From PWQG01 sp040882255 (lineage in GTDB: Bacteria > Pseudomonadota > Gammaproteobacteria > Pseudomonadales > Pseudohongiellaceae): a stretch of DNA of 64,000 bases. Location: the NCBI GenBank assembly GCA_040882255.1, contig JBBEBP010000023.1, positions 124,001 to 188,000 on the forward strand. Reading direction: 5' to 3'. A model generated the notes under the pieces. The model was not told where the DNA came from and searched no databases. It was given only the letters and a program-made list of their open reading frames with translations. Made by a program: the position numbers and the translations under genes. Numbering within the stretch: the stretch's first letter is position 1; every line of letters begins with the position of its first letter. Shown in pieces: positions 56,340-64,000 of this stretch.

Positions 56340-56368
56340 AAAAAAAGGGGGTAGCATAGTACCCCCTC
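56340..56368 (-). terminator. Rho-independent terminator of the rpsP-rimM-trmD-rplS operon
   Basis: Minus strand: GGGGGTA, six-base loop, TACCCCC followed by seven T. It lies about 30 bases after the rplS stop and separates this operon from dsbC. Confidence 0.93.
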
Positions 56369-56399
56369 TTCTTTGCGCGTAATGTAGCAGCCGGACGCT

Positions 56400-56765
56400 T
56401 CAGCTGGCGCGCTTTTCCAGCTTCTCCGCGATACGGGCCGAACGGCCTGAACGCTCACGCAGGTAGTACAGCTTGGATTGGCGTACGTCACCACGGCGCT
56501 TGACCGCAATGCTGTCGACCAGCGGGCTGTAGGTCTGGAAAGTCCGCTCCACACCAATACCGTGAGACACCTTGCGGACGGTGAATGCGGAATTCAGGCC
56601 GCGGTTGCGTATACCGATGACCACACCTTCAAACGCCTGCAGACGCTCACGCTCGCCTTCGCGGATCTGGACCTGCACAACCACGGTGTCACCGGGGCCG
56701 AAGACCGGTATTTCCTTGCCCATCTGAGCGTTTTCGATCTGCTCAATAATCTTGCTCTTGCTCAT
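56400..56765 (-). CDS. rplS: 50S ribosomal protein L19
   Basis: 121 residues. IIEQIENAQMGKEIPVFGPG, DTVVVQVQIREGERERLQAF, EGVVIGIRNRGLNSAFTVRK, VERTFQTYSPLVDSIAVKRR, KLYYLRERSGRSARI are the L19 family. ATG 56765 gives MSKSKIIEQ, the usual start; an earlier in-frame ATG adds six residues. The start lies inside trmD (overlap of 23 bases), consistent with coupled translation. Confidence 0.98.
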   Translation of the reverse strand: MSKSKIIEQIENAQMGKEIPVFGPGDTVVVQVQIREGERERLQAFEGVVIGIRNRGLNSAFTVRKVSHGIGVERTFQTYSPLVDSIAVKRRGDVRQSKLYYLRERSGRSARIAEKLEKRAS

Positions 56766-57513
56766 CGCCGTATGCTCCCGCATGTTCGCTGATAAATTCG
56801 TTCAATAACGCCTGTTGTTCGTCTGTCAACTTCTGTGCTGACAGCAGATCCGGTCGCCGTTGCCAGGTCCTGCCCAGACTCTGTTTCAACCGCCACCGCC
56901 GTATCTGTCCGTGATCACCGCCGAGCAGCACCTCCGGCACGCCCTGCCCGTCGATCTCCTGCGGCCGCGTGTACTGCGGACAGTGCAGCAGACCGGTCGC
57001 GAACGAGTCCTGCGTGGCACTGTCGTCATGGCCCAGCACCCCGGGCCGCTGGCGTATCACCGCATCCAGCAGCACCATGGCCGCCATCTCTCCGCCGCTG
57101 AGGACATAGTCACCGATTGACCACTCCTCGTCTACATCGGCGGCCAGTACCCGCTCGTCGATACCCTGGTAGCGTCCGCACAGCAGTATCATGCTGTCCC
57201 GTTGCACCAGCTCGCTCACGCCCGCATGATCCAGCGTGCGACCCTGCGGTGACAGATAGATCACCCGGGTTCCGGCCGGCATTTCCCGCCGCGCATGATG
57301 GATCGCTGCGCGCAGCGGATCGGTCTTCATCAACATGCCGGCGCCGCCCCCGAAGGGCCGGTCATCCACAGTCTGGTGCCGGTCCGTGGTGAATGCCCGG
57401 GGATTCCAGCAGTCCACCCTGACCTGTCCACTCCGGCACGCCCGGCCGGTCACACCATATTCCGTCAGCGCCGTGAACATCTCGGGAAACAGCGTGATGA
57501 CTCCGGCCTGCAT
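56743..57513 (-). CDS. trmD: tRNA (guanine37-N1)-methyltransferase
   Basis: 256 residues. GVITLFPEMFTALTEYGVTG, NPRAFTTDRHQTVDDRPFGG, GAGMLMKTDP, LLCGRYQGIDERV and the knot region DYVLSGGEMAAMVLLDAVIR are diagnostic TrmD. It methylates G37 of tRNAs to prevent frameshifting. ATG 57513 overlaps the rimM stop (TGATG). Confidence 0.98.
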   Translation of the reverse strand: MQAGVITLFPEMFTALTEYGVTGRACRSGQVRVDCWNPRAFTTDRHQTVDDRPFGGGAGMLMKTDPLRAAIHHARREMPAGTRVIYLSPQGRTLDHAGVSELVQRDSMILLCGRYQGIDERVLAADVDEEWSIGDYVLSGGEMAAMVLLDAVIRQRPGVLGHDDSATQDSFATGLLHCPQYTRPQEIDGQGVPEVLLGGDHGQIRRWRLKQSLGRTWQRRPDLLSAQKLTDEQQALLNEFISEHAGAYGDEQEQDY

Positions 57514-58073
57514 CACCAGTCGCTCTCCCAGTCCACGTCCAGGCAGCGCTCGTCCAGGCGGACCCGGTCGATACTCTGTCCGGGCAGCCAGGGGATCAGG
57601 CGCTCCTGGTCATCGATACTTTCTTCATCCGCAGCCACCACGAGCACATCATTGGCTCCCGTCTCCAGCAGATGACTGACCCGGCCCAGGCGCTCGCCCT
57701 GGCGATTGATCACACGCAGGCCCTGCAGGTCCGCCCAGTAATACTCGCCTTCCTCCAGCGCGGGCAACACCCCGGCCTCGACTTCCAACTCGAGGCCGGT
57801 CAGTTCACGCGCCTGTTCCGGCGTGTCATACCCCTTCACATGCGCAATCAGCGTTTTGCCATGCGCCCGGATCTCGTCCAGCTCCAGCGTCTTCATCCTG
57901 TCAGGCGCATCACGGCGCCCGGCACAATGAAACACCCGGAAATCCGCGATGTTCATCAACGGTTCGGTGAAGGAATGCAGCTTCACCCAGCCCCGAATGC
58001 CGTGCGGCGCCCCGATCCGGCCGAGACTGACGCGGCTGTCAGGCTTCTGTGCTGGCACCTGCCGCCGCTTCAC
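57513..58073 (-). CDS. rimM: Ribosome maturation factor RimM
   Basis: 186 residues. VSLGRIGAPHGIRGWVKLHS, FTEPLMNIADF, and C-terminal PRC domain (LEEGEYYWADLQGLRVINRQ, GERLGRVSHLLETGANDVLV) ending IPWLPGQSIDRVRLDERCLD, VDWE. RimM helps 30S assembly near S19. The ATG at 58073 gives a 35-base overlap with rpsP; a GTG at 58058 would shorten the overlap to 20 bases. Confidence 0.96.
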   Translation of the reverse strand: MKRRQVPAQKPDSRVSLGRIGAPHGIRGWVKLHSFTEPLMNIADFRVFHCAGRRDAPDRMKTLELDEIRAHGKTLIAHVKGYDTPEQARELTGLELEVEAGVLPALEEGEYYWADLQGLRVINRQGERLGRVSHLLETGANDVLVVAADEESIDDQERLIPWLPGQSIDRVRLDERCLDVDWESDW

Positions 58074-58299
58074 GGATCAGATGGGCAACACGTTCACTGG
58101 GCCGGGCACCCTGCCCGGTCCAGTGCTTGACGCGCTCCAGGTCCACACGCAGCCGCTCTTCCTGGCCACGGGCGACGGGGTTGAAGAAGCCCACCCGCTC
58201 GATGTAACGGCTGTCGCGACCATTGCGCGAATCCGTCACCGTAATATGGTAGAAAGGCCGTTTCTTGGCGCCACCGCGTGACAGTCGGATTGTGACCAT
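58039..58299 (-). CDS. rpsP: 30S ribosomal protein S16
   Basis: 86 residues. MVTIRLSRGGAKKRPFYHIT, VTDSRNGRDSRYIERVGFFN, VDLERVKHWTGQGARPSERV are typical S16. First gene of the rpsP-rimM-trmD-rplS operon. It begins with a 165-base upstream region, downstream of ffh on the same strand. Confidence 0.98.
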   Translation of the reverse strand: MVTIRLSRGGAKKRPFYHITVTDSRNGRDSRYIERVGFFNPVARGQEERLRVDLERVKHWTGQGARPSERVAHLIREAAAGASTEA

Positions 58300-58383
58300 A
58301 AGCTATTGCTTCCTGATAAAAAACTTGCTCTGAATTCGACCCGGTCCGGATGATCGCTTACACAGACCCGGAAAAAGGCGCGT

Positions 58384-58412
58384 ATTGTAAGGGAAATAAC
58401 ACGCCGATGGAA
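58384..58412 (-). promoter_or_regulatory. Possible sigma70 promoter for rpsP operon
   Basis: Minus strand -10 TACAAT (58384-58389); 17 bases upstream TTCCAT is a weak -35. The leader of about 80 bases has a TTTTTCCGGGTC stretch. Confidence is limited by the poor -35. Confidence 0.35.
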
Positions 58413-58463
58413 GGCACTTTCAATCACCTTAGCGGTCCATGCGGGTGTTGGAGGGCCCTCAGC

Positions 58464-59858
58464 CTAGCGGAATCGGCCCGGACCGCCCATCCCGGGTGGC
58501 AGCCCGCCCCCGCCGGCGCCGGGCCCCTGCATGCCGCCCATGCCCTGCATCATCTTTTTCATGCCACCGCCTTTCATTTTCTTCATCATCTTCTGCATCT
58601 GCTTGTGCTGCTTGAGCAGACGGTTGAGATCCTGTATCTGCGTACCGGAACCCTGTGTGATACGGCGTTTGCGAGAGCCGTTCAGCACGTCCGGATTGCC
58701 GCGCTCACGAGGGGTCATCGAATTGATGATGGCCTCCATCTTCACGAACATGCCCTCATTGGGCATCTGCGCACCCTGCGCCATTGCCCCCATGCCGGGC
58801 AGCTTGTCCATAATGCTGCTCATGCCGCCCATGCTTTTCATCTGCTGCAGCTGCTCGCGGAAATCTTCCAGGTCAAAGCCCTTGCCCTTGCTGAGCTTGC
58901 CGGCCAGCTTCTTCGCCTTGTCCTTGTCGACCTTGCGCTCGGCCTCCTCGATCAGGGACAACATGTCGCCCATGCCCAGGATCCGCGAGGCGATGCGGTC
59001 GGGGTAGAACGGCTCCAGGGCATCGGTCTTCTCACCCATGCCCAGGAACTTGATCGGCTTGCCGGTGATGTGGCGCACCGACAGCGCGGCGCCGCCGCGC
59101 GAGTCACCGTCCGCCTTGGTCAGGATCACACCGGTCAGCGGCAGGGCCTCATTAAAGGCTTTCGCAGTCGCCGCCGCATCCTGACCGGTCATGGCATCGA
59201 CCACGAACAGGGTTTCCACCGGCTGCACGATGCTGTGCAATTCGCCGACTTCCTGCATCATGGCTTCGTCAATCGCCAGACGGCCTGCAGTATCCACCAG
59301 CAACACGTCCACGAACCGTTTCTTTGCTTCTTTCAGGGCATCCTGCGCGATAGCGGCCGGTGACTGCTGCGTCGTGCTGGGGAAGAATGCAACATCGACC
59401 TCTTCCGCCAGGCGCTGCAACTGGTCGATGGCGGCCGGACGGTAGACGTCGGTACTGACCACCATGACCGATTTCTTCTGGCCCTTCAGGTAGCGGGCCA
59501 GCTTGGCCACGCTGGTGGTCTTGCCCGCACCCTGCAGGCCGGCCATCAGCACTACGGCAGGCGGCACGACCTTGAGGTTGAGCTCCTCATTAGCCACGCC
59601 CATGACATTCTCGAGCTCGGCCTGCACGATCTTGATGAAGGCCTGACCCGGTGTCAGGCTTTTCGAAACCTCCTGACCGACGGCGCGCTGCTTGACCCGC
59701 TCGATGAAGTCCTTGACCACGGGCAGTGCCACATCGGCTTCCAGCAGCGCCCGGCGCACTTCGCGCAGCGCTTCCTCGATGTTGTTTTCGGTCAGCGTGG
59801 CCTTGCCACTGATCTTGCGCAGGGCTCCGGAGAGCCGGTCGGTCAGACTGTCGAACAT
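58464..59858 (-). CDS. ffh: Signal recognition particle protein Ffh
   Basis: 464 residues. N-domain helix bundle, G-domain with LMAGLQGAGKTTSVAKLARY, VDVLLVDTAGRLAID, VILTKADGDSRGGAALSV, and the Met-rich M-domain (about 300-430) with RKRRITQGSGTQIQDLNRLL, KQHKQMQKMMKKMKGGGMKK. It binds 4.5S RNA and signal sequences. The C-terminal Gly-Pro-Met tail is normal. Divergent from the ypjD-like gene. Confidence 0.98.
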   Translation of the reverse strand: MFDSLTDRLSGALRKISGKATLTENNIEEALREVRRALLEADVALPVVKDFIERVKQRAVGQEVSKSLTPGQAFIKIVQAELENVMGVANEELNLKVVPPAVVLMAGLQGAGKTTSVAKLARYLKGQKKSVMVVSTDVYRPAAIDQLQRLAEEVDVAFFPSTTQQSPAAIAQDALKEAKKRFVDVLLVDTAGRLAIDEAMMQEVGELHSIVQPVETLFVVDAMTGQDAAATAKAFNEALPLTGVILTKADGDSRGGAALSVRHITGKPIKFLGMGEKTDALEPFYPDRIASRILGMGDMLSLIEEAERKVDKDKAKKLAGKLSKGKGFDLEDFREQLQQMKSMGGMSSIMDKLPGMGAMAQGAQMPNEGMFVKMEAIINSMTPRERGNPDVLNGSRKRRITQGSGTQIQDLNRLLKQHKQMQKMMKKMKGGGMKKMMQGMGGMQGPGAGGGGLPPGMGGPGRFR

Positions 59859-59916
59859 GATGAGTCCCTTGCTACCGGTATACAGACATCAGGTTAGGGA
59901 ACCTTAAGGATGGGCT

Positions 59917-59944
59917 ACTATACACCATGCGGGGCCCGGGCCAA
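59917..59944 (-). promoter_or_regulatory. Possible sigma70 promoter for ffh
   Basis: Minus strand -10 TATAGT (59917-59922), 17 bases, TTTGGC as a weak -35. About 60 bases before the ffh ATG. Confidence 0.3.
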
Positions 59945-59970
59945 AAAAAGCTTCAACGCCCGGGGCAGTT

Positions 59971-60813
59971 ATGCGACACTTTGCGCTCATTTCCGAGTCG
60001 GTTCACTGCATGGGTATGTCGACACTGACAGGGCTGTCCGCCGTTGCGCTATATCTTGTGGCGCTGGCGTTCCTGTATCAGGATCTGCGGGTCAGGGAGA
60101 AGGCACACCGCACGGACAAACGCGTACTCGGGATCGGCCTGGTGGCGGGCCTGTTGCACCTGGTCAGCGCCTGGGGCCTGATCGCGTCCGACGGACAGTA
60201 TGTGTTCGGCATCCCGCAGGTCAGCACACTGATCTTCGCGGCCATCGCCCTGCTGCTACAGATCAGCAGCATTCGCAAGCCCCTGCACAATCTGATGGTA
60301 GGCCTGTTTCCACTGGCCATCGTCGCCATCATCGCGTCCCTGGTGCTCAGCGCGCGGACCAACCCGGTCACGCTGGGTGCCGGCATGGTATCTCACATCC
60401 TGTTGTCGATACTGGCCTACAGTTTCTTCACTATCGCGGCACTGCAGGCAGCCTTCCTGGCCGTACAGAACTATCAGCTGCGCCACCACCATGCCGCCAG
60501 TGTGATCCACCGCTTTCCGCCCCTGCAGGATATGGAGGCCTTCCTGTTCGATCTGCTCTGGGTCGGTCAGACCCTGCTGACCCTGGGCATCATCAGTGGC
60601 TTCCTGTTCGTGGACGACTTCGGCGCACGCGGACTGCCGCACAAGACCTTCTTCTCACTGCTGGCCTGGGTGGTGTTCGGGGTATTGTTGTGGGGCCGCC
60701 ATGTACTTGGCTGGCGCGGCAACACCGCCATCAAGGGAACGCTGACCGGCTTCCTGTTCCTGGTTCTGGGATTCTACGGCTCCAAGGTCGTCATCGAATA
60801 CATTCTTTCCTGA
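59971..60813 (+). CDS. YpjD/CcsA-like cytochrome c assembly-type membrane protein
   Basis: 280 residues with about eight membrane segments (GLSAVALYLVALAFLYQDLR, LVAGLLHLVSAWGLIASDGQ, LIFAAIALLLQISSIRKPLH, HILLSILAYSFFTIAALQAA, GIISGFLFVDDFGARGLPHK, FFSLLAWVVFGVLLWGRHVL). It belongs to the CcsA/CcmF-like family found next to ffh (E. coli ypjD). A role in heme or cytochrome handling is unproven for this group. Starts at 60010 (MGMSTLTG) or 60016 are equally possible and would remove an unconserved 13-15 residue leader. The next gene starts 12 bases later. Confidence 0.85.
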   Translation: MRHFALISESVHCMGMSTLTGLSAVALYLVALAFLYQDLRVREKAHRTDKRVLGIGLVAGLLHLVSAWGLIASDGQYVFGIPQVSTLIFAAIALLLQISSIRKPLHNLMVGLFPLAIVAIIASLVLSARTNPVTLGAGMVSHILLSILAYSFFTIAALQAAFLAVQNYQLRHHHAASVIHRFPPLQDMEAFLFDLLWVGQTLLTLGIISGFLFVDDFGARGLPHKTFFSLLAWVVFGVLLWGRHVLGWRGNTAIKGTLTGFLFLVLGFYGSKVVIEYILS

Positions 60814-60825
60814 GGCAAACCTGTC

Positions 60826-62115
60826 ATGGATGCCGGCACTCCCTCCGTCCCGTTTCTGATCGCCAGCATGGTGGTGCTGATCGTGATCTCGGCCTACTTC
60901 TCCGGGTCCGAGACCAGCATGATGAGCATCAACCGCTACCGGATGAAGCACATGGCACGCAAGAAGCACGCCGGGGCCATGCGCGTGAGCCGGCTGCTGG
61001 AAGCACCGGACAAACTGCTGGGCGTCATCCTGATCGGCAACAACTTCGTCAATCTGCTGGCCGCTTCCATCGCCACGACCATTGCCATCGAGGTGTTCGG
61101 CAACCCGGAAACCGTACTCACCACCCTGTTCCTGACCATTGTCATCCTGATCTTCGCGGAGATCACCCCCAAGACCATCGCCGCCCTCTATCCCGAACGG
61201 ATCGCTTACCCATCCAGCCTGTTACTGGGGGTGTTGCTGCGCCTGCTCTACCCGCTGGTCTGGGTTGCCAACCGGATCTCCAACGGCCTGATGCGCCTGT
61301 TGGGCCTGCGTTCCGGGCAGCAGGATTCGCATCAGCTCAGCCCGGAAGAACTGCGGACCGTGGTCTATGAATCGGGGGAGCTGATCCCCGAGCAGGGACA
61401 GGGCATGATGCTGGCCATCCTGGATCTGGAACATGTCACCGTCAATGACATCCTCGTGCCGCGCAGCGAGATCATGGGCATCGATCTGGACGACGACATG
61501 GACGAGATCCTCGAGCAGATCAGCAACGGCCAGCACACACGGATTCCGGTCTATGACGACAACATCGACGAAGTCCGCGGCATACTGCACATGCGCAATC
61601 TCGGCCGCCTGCTGCAACTGGACACGATCGACCGCGAAGCACTGGTGAAAGAATGCGAGGAACCGTACTTCATTCCGGAGAGTACACCACTGCATACACA
61701 GCTTTTCAATTTCCAGCACAACCGCAAGCGCCTGGCCCTGGTGGTGGACGAATACGGCGTGGTCAAGGGCATGGTCACGCTGGAAGACATCCTCGAGGAG
61801 ATCGTGGGCGAATTCACCACGGACATGGCGGCCACCAGCCGCGACATCCATCCACAGACGGATGGTACCTGGCTGATCGACGGCACGGCGACGCTACGCG
61901 ACATCAACCGTACGCTGGATTGGGATCTGGACAGTCAGTCCGCCCGGACCCTGAACGGTCTGCTGATGGAGATCCTCGAATCCATACCCGAGTCACCGAC
62001 CGGCGTGAGTCTTGGCCGCTACCGTGCTGAAATCGTCTCCGTGCAGGACAACATGATCCGTACGGCCAGAATGTGGCAGGAAGAAAGCGAAGAGGAAATA
62101 TCAGACGACGGCTGA
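60826..62115 (+). CDS. CNNM/CorB-type protein with DUF21 and CBS domains
   Basis: 429 residues. DUF21 domain with four membrane segments (LIASMVVLIVISAYFSGSET at about 10-30, NNFVNLLAASIATTIAIEVF, LTIVILIFAEITPKTIAALY), two CBS domains at about 205-330 (ILVPRSEIMGIDLDDDMDEI, LALVVDEYGVVKGMVTLEDI) and the C-terminal transporter-associated domain (VSLGRYRAEIVSVQDNMIRT region). The neighbourhood ffh-ypjD-yfjD is the same as in E. coli, where YfjD is CorB. Linked to magnesium/cobalt efflux or resistance in relatives. It overlaps the convergent PPTase gene by 15 bases. Confidence 0.9.
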   Translation: MDAGTPSVPFLIASMVVLIVISAYFSGSETSMMSINRYRMKHMARKKHAGAMRVSRLLEAPDKLLGVILIGNNFVNLLAASIATTIAIEVFGNPETVLTTLFLTIVILIFAEITPKTIAALYPERIAYPSSLLLGVLLRLLYPLVWVANRISNGLMRLLGLRSGQQDSHQLSPEELRTVVYESGELIPEQGQGMMLAILDLEHVTVNDILVPRSEIMGIDLDDDMDEILEQISNGQHTRIPVYDDNIDEVRGILHMRNLGRLLQLDTIDREALVKECEEPYFIPESTPLHTQLFNFQHNRKRLALVVDEYGVVKGMVTLEDILEEIVGEFTTDMAATSRDIHPQTDGTWLIDGTATLRDINRTLDWDLDSQSARTLNGLLMEILESIPESPTGVSLGRYRAEIVSVQDNMIRTARMWQEESEEEISDDG

Positions 62116-62937
62116 TTCATAGCCGTCTGTCACCACCGCCTCGGCCGTTCCGCCATCGGACAACGACAGTGTAAACGGGCGGCAGATCACCGGTCGTCCC
62201 GACCACCCGGCCGGATGGCGCAAGGCCAGCGCCAGCATCTGCTCGCTCCTCCACCGCCACGACCAGTACTGCCAACACCGTCCATCCGGCGAATCGGTCA
62301 GTATCCGGCCCGCCCTTGTCCAGCCGAATGCGCGCCGGGCCAGCTCACCAGCCAGCCCGGCGCCATCCGCCTTGACGCTGGCTTCCTTGAGCGTCCAGGT
62401 ACGCAGAAATCCCGCTCGCAGCGCCTCTCCGGTGAGTGCCTCCAGCCTCTCCAGCTCGGCAGCGGAAAAGTACCTGCGCGCCAGACCTCTCGCATCCACA
62501 TCCCGGGACACCGGCTCGATATCCACGCCCGTCTCGCCGTCTGCATACAGGGAAAGAGCCAGGTAACCCTCACTATGGGAGATACTGAATGACGGCACCT
62601 TCAGCGTACCGCTGCGGGGGGCAGAAACCAGGGGCCGGCCGCCCGGCGCCCGCGACAACACCCAGGCACGTGGCGGGACCCCGGGACAATAGGCGCTGAG
62701 CAAAAGCCGCAATGCAACACGCCCGGCCAGATGATCGCGGCGCACGCCCCCGGACACAATAGCGCTGGCGCGCTGCTGTTCGTCCCCGCCCAGCAGCCCC
62801 GCCGCCCATCCGGTCAGACGCGACAAATCGGACTCCCGGGCATCGATCAACCAGACGTGCGCCTCGACACCACTCCGGAGCCCCTCCGCAATGGTCCCGG
62901 GCAAGTGCAACCGGGGCATGTCACCCACACGGCCCAT
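62101..62937 (-). CDS. 4'-phosphopantetheinyl transferase (Sfp superfamily)
   Basis: 278 residues from ATG 62937. The superfamily motifs are clear: SFSISHSEGYLALSLYADGE, TGVDIEP and LRTWTLKEASVKADG (W-x3-KEA-x3-K). It transfers phosphopantetheine from CoA to Ser of carrier proteins. ATG 62937 begins just after the next gene's stop (62942); upstream in-frame ATG at 62988 would overlap it by 47 bases. The carrier protein partner is not in the window, and no biosynthetic cluster is seen. Confidence 0.88.
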   Translation of the reverse strand: MGRVGDMPRLHLPGTIAEGLRSGVEAHVWLIDARESDLSRLTGWAAGLLGGDEQQRASAIVSGGVRRDHLAGRVALRLLLSAYCPGVPPRAWVLSRAPGGRPLVSAPRSGTLKVPSFSISHSEGYLALSLYADGETGVDIEPVSRDVDARGLARRYFSAAELERLEALTGEALRAGFLRTWTLKEASVKADGAGLAGELARRAFGWTRAGRILTDSPDGRCWQYWSWRWRSEQMLALALRHPAGWSGRPVICRPFTLSLSDGGTAEAVVTDGYESAVV

Positions 62938-62941
62938 GCAC

Positions 62942-64000
62942 CTATTCCCCGGCCACAACGCGATTCCGTCCATCCTGCTTGCCGACATACATCAACAGAT
63001 CTGCACGACGAATAGCCTCCTCCAGCATCTCGTCCGTTGATTTCTCTACCACCCCGAACGTCATCGTGATGTGTGTGGAAAGGTCGCCTTGCACGAACGG
63101 ATAGTGCTCCACGATACGCCGCAGCCGCTCCATTGCGGCACGTCCGGCGGCCAGTGGCGTATTGCTCAGCACAATGCAGAACTCTTCTCCCCCCCAGCGG
63201 GCGATATTGTCATCCGGACGCAGGGACTCGGCCATCAACCGCGAGACCTCGGACAGCACATGATCACCGAAATCGTGTCCGTGCGCGTCGTTAACCCGTT
63301 TGAAGTGATCGATATCGGTCACCACCACCAGATCACCACCGTCCGTGTCACGTCCGTCCGTCCACTGCTCCAGAGCGCGGCGGTTAGGCAGCTCGGTGAG
63401 GGTGTCGGTCGTCGCCAGTCGACCGATGCGGTCCAATGCCTGCTGCACACCTGTCACATCATGCAGTATGACCAACATGCCCAGCATCTCACTGCGATTG
63501 CCCGCCAGCCGCTCACTGCTGACATCAAACTGGCGTTGATCGCTGTCCAGAACCAGCCTGCCCTGCAGCATGGTACTGTCGTCGGAAGACAGCATGCGTC
63601 CCTCGAAATACTGTGAAAGCACATCATGCAAGGACTTTCCGGTCAGGCTGCTCACCGGCTCGCCCGTCAGGCGGGCAAAAGCCGGATTGGCATCGGTAAT
63701 GTTGCCGTCGCGGTTGCAGACCGCCACCGCCAGACCGATGGTCTCGAACACTCGATCCCGGGCAATCGGAGTCAGGGAAAGAAAATGGTAGCGCTGCGTG
63801 GCAAAGGTCACCAGCACCGCGCTCAGCACAAAGTACAGGGGCGTGGGATCAAAGCCCCCGGCCGGATCCACGCCGGCCAGAAAAAGGATGTCACTGGCCA
63901 GTGGCAACAGCGCAGCAGTGCCCAGCAGCACGGCCTGCCAGCGGAAGACGCCGGGCCGCTGCAGACTCATGCGCAGCAGTATCAGACTGCCGATCAGGGT
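62942..64000 (-). CDS. Membrane-bound PAS-GGDEF diguanylate cyclase, 5' end beyond window
   Basis: At least 352 residues. The frame is still open at the right edge (TLIGSLILLRM upstream of an internal ATG at 63970), so the true start lies outside. The visible N-part has membrane helices (WQAVLLGTAALLPLASDILF, LYFVLSAVLVTFAT) like the 7TM sensor region, then PAS (FETIGLAVAVCNRDGNITDA, NPAFARLTGEP) and GGDEF (TDTLTELPNRRALEQW, VVVTDIDHFKRVNDAHGHDF, ARWGGEEFCIVL). The active-site GGEEF is intact and an RxxD inhibitory site (RPDD) stands five residues before the RW-GGEEF. It makes c-di-GMP from GTP; it could feed the PilZ protein at 13576, which is inference. Confidence 0.9.
   Translation of the reverse strand, partial: TLIGSLILLRMSLQRPGVFRWQAVLLGTAALLPLASDILFLAGVDPAGGFDPTPLYFVLSAVLVTFATQRYHFLSLTPIARDRVFETIGLAVAVCNRDGNITDANPAFARLTGEPVSSLTGKSLHDVLSQYFEGRMLSSDDSTMLQGRLVLDSDQRQFDVSSERLAGNRSEMLGMLVILHDVTGVQQALDRIGRLATTDTLTELPNRRALEQWTDGRDTDGGDLVVVTDIDHFKRVNDAHGHDFGDHVLSEVSRLMAESLRPDDNIARWGGEEFCIVLSNTPLAAGRAAMERLRRIVEHYPFVQGDLSTHITMTFGVVEKSTDEMLEEAIRRADLLMYVGKQDGRNRVVAGE

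Noticed and set aside
59910..61370. 486-codon frame overlapping the YpjD-like and CBS genes
   Set aside because: Arg/Gly/Gln-rich shadow in another frame of two clear membrane proteins.

Overview
This window looks like a chromosomal segment of a motile, probably moderately halophilic gammaproteobacterium. The housekeeping order ffh-rpsP-rimM-trmD-rplS, then dsbC-hom-thrC-recJ, and alaS-lysC-csrA resembles Pseudomonas and Halomonas-like genomes. The flagellar genes are instead under FlhDC control, and no fleQ, flhF or flhG is present in the window. Many proteins, above all the flagellin centre, are rich in Asp and Glu. The genus is an inference that I cannot confirm from the sequence alone.

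Layout. (1) 1-2996: 5' part of recC on the minus strand. (2) 3000-4630: a small secreted TonB-C-domain protein behind a sigma54-like promoter, then a tandem repeat array interrupted by a 100-N assembly gap and ending exactly in the 3' end of a tRNA-Ser(GCT) gene. (3) 4677-43426: an almost complete flagellar locus. In order: fliA-flhA-flhB (minus), flhDC (minus), an export-switch/FliK-like pair with fliT-fliS-fliD (minus), a PilZ plus HD-GYP-like protein (minus), fliC and flaG (plus), fliE (minus), fliFGHIJK and fliLMNOPQR (plus), flgBCDEFGHIJKL (minus), flgA-flgM-flgN and a degenerate EAL/HDOD protein (plus), motAB and csrA (minus). (4) 43573-59858: lysC, alaS, a PerM-type permease, dsbD-like, recJ, thrC, hom, dsbC, rplS, trmD, rimM, rpsP and ffh, all minus. 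(5) 59971-64000: a YpjD-type membrane protein and a CorB-type CBS protein (plus), then a phosphopantetheinyl transferase and the 3' part of a diguanylate cyclase (minus).

How it works together. FlhDC should switch on the hook-basal-body operons and fliA; FliA (sigma28), held back by FlgM, then switches on late genes. I can read six good sigma28 promoters of the form TAAAGTTT-N11-GCCGATAA (PilZ/HD-GYP gene, fliD, fliC, flaG, flgM, and one inside flgJ for flgKL) and a weaker seventh before motA. In two places the stop codon of the preceding gene supplies the start of the -35 element. The cluster also carries c-di-GMP-type and post-transcriptional regulators: the PilZ/HD-GYP fusion, the EAL/HDOD protein and CsrA.

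The most unusual items are the tRNA-Ser 3'-end repeat array (reminiscent of the rtT repeats at E. coli tyrT), the PilZ/HD-GYP-like fusion with altered metal-site residues, the sigma54-like promoter with a tandem 12-bp repeat in front of the TonB-domain protein, and the paired second FliK-like and FlhB-C-like proteins.
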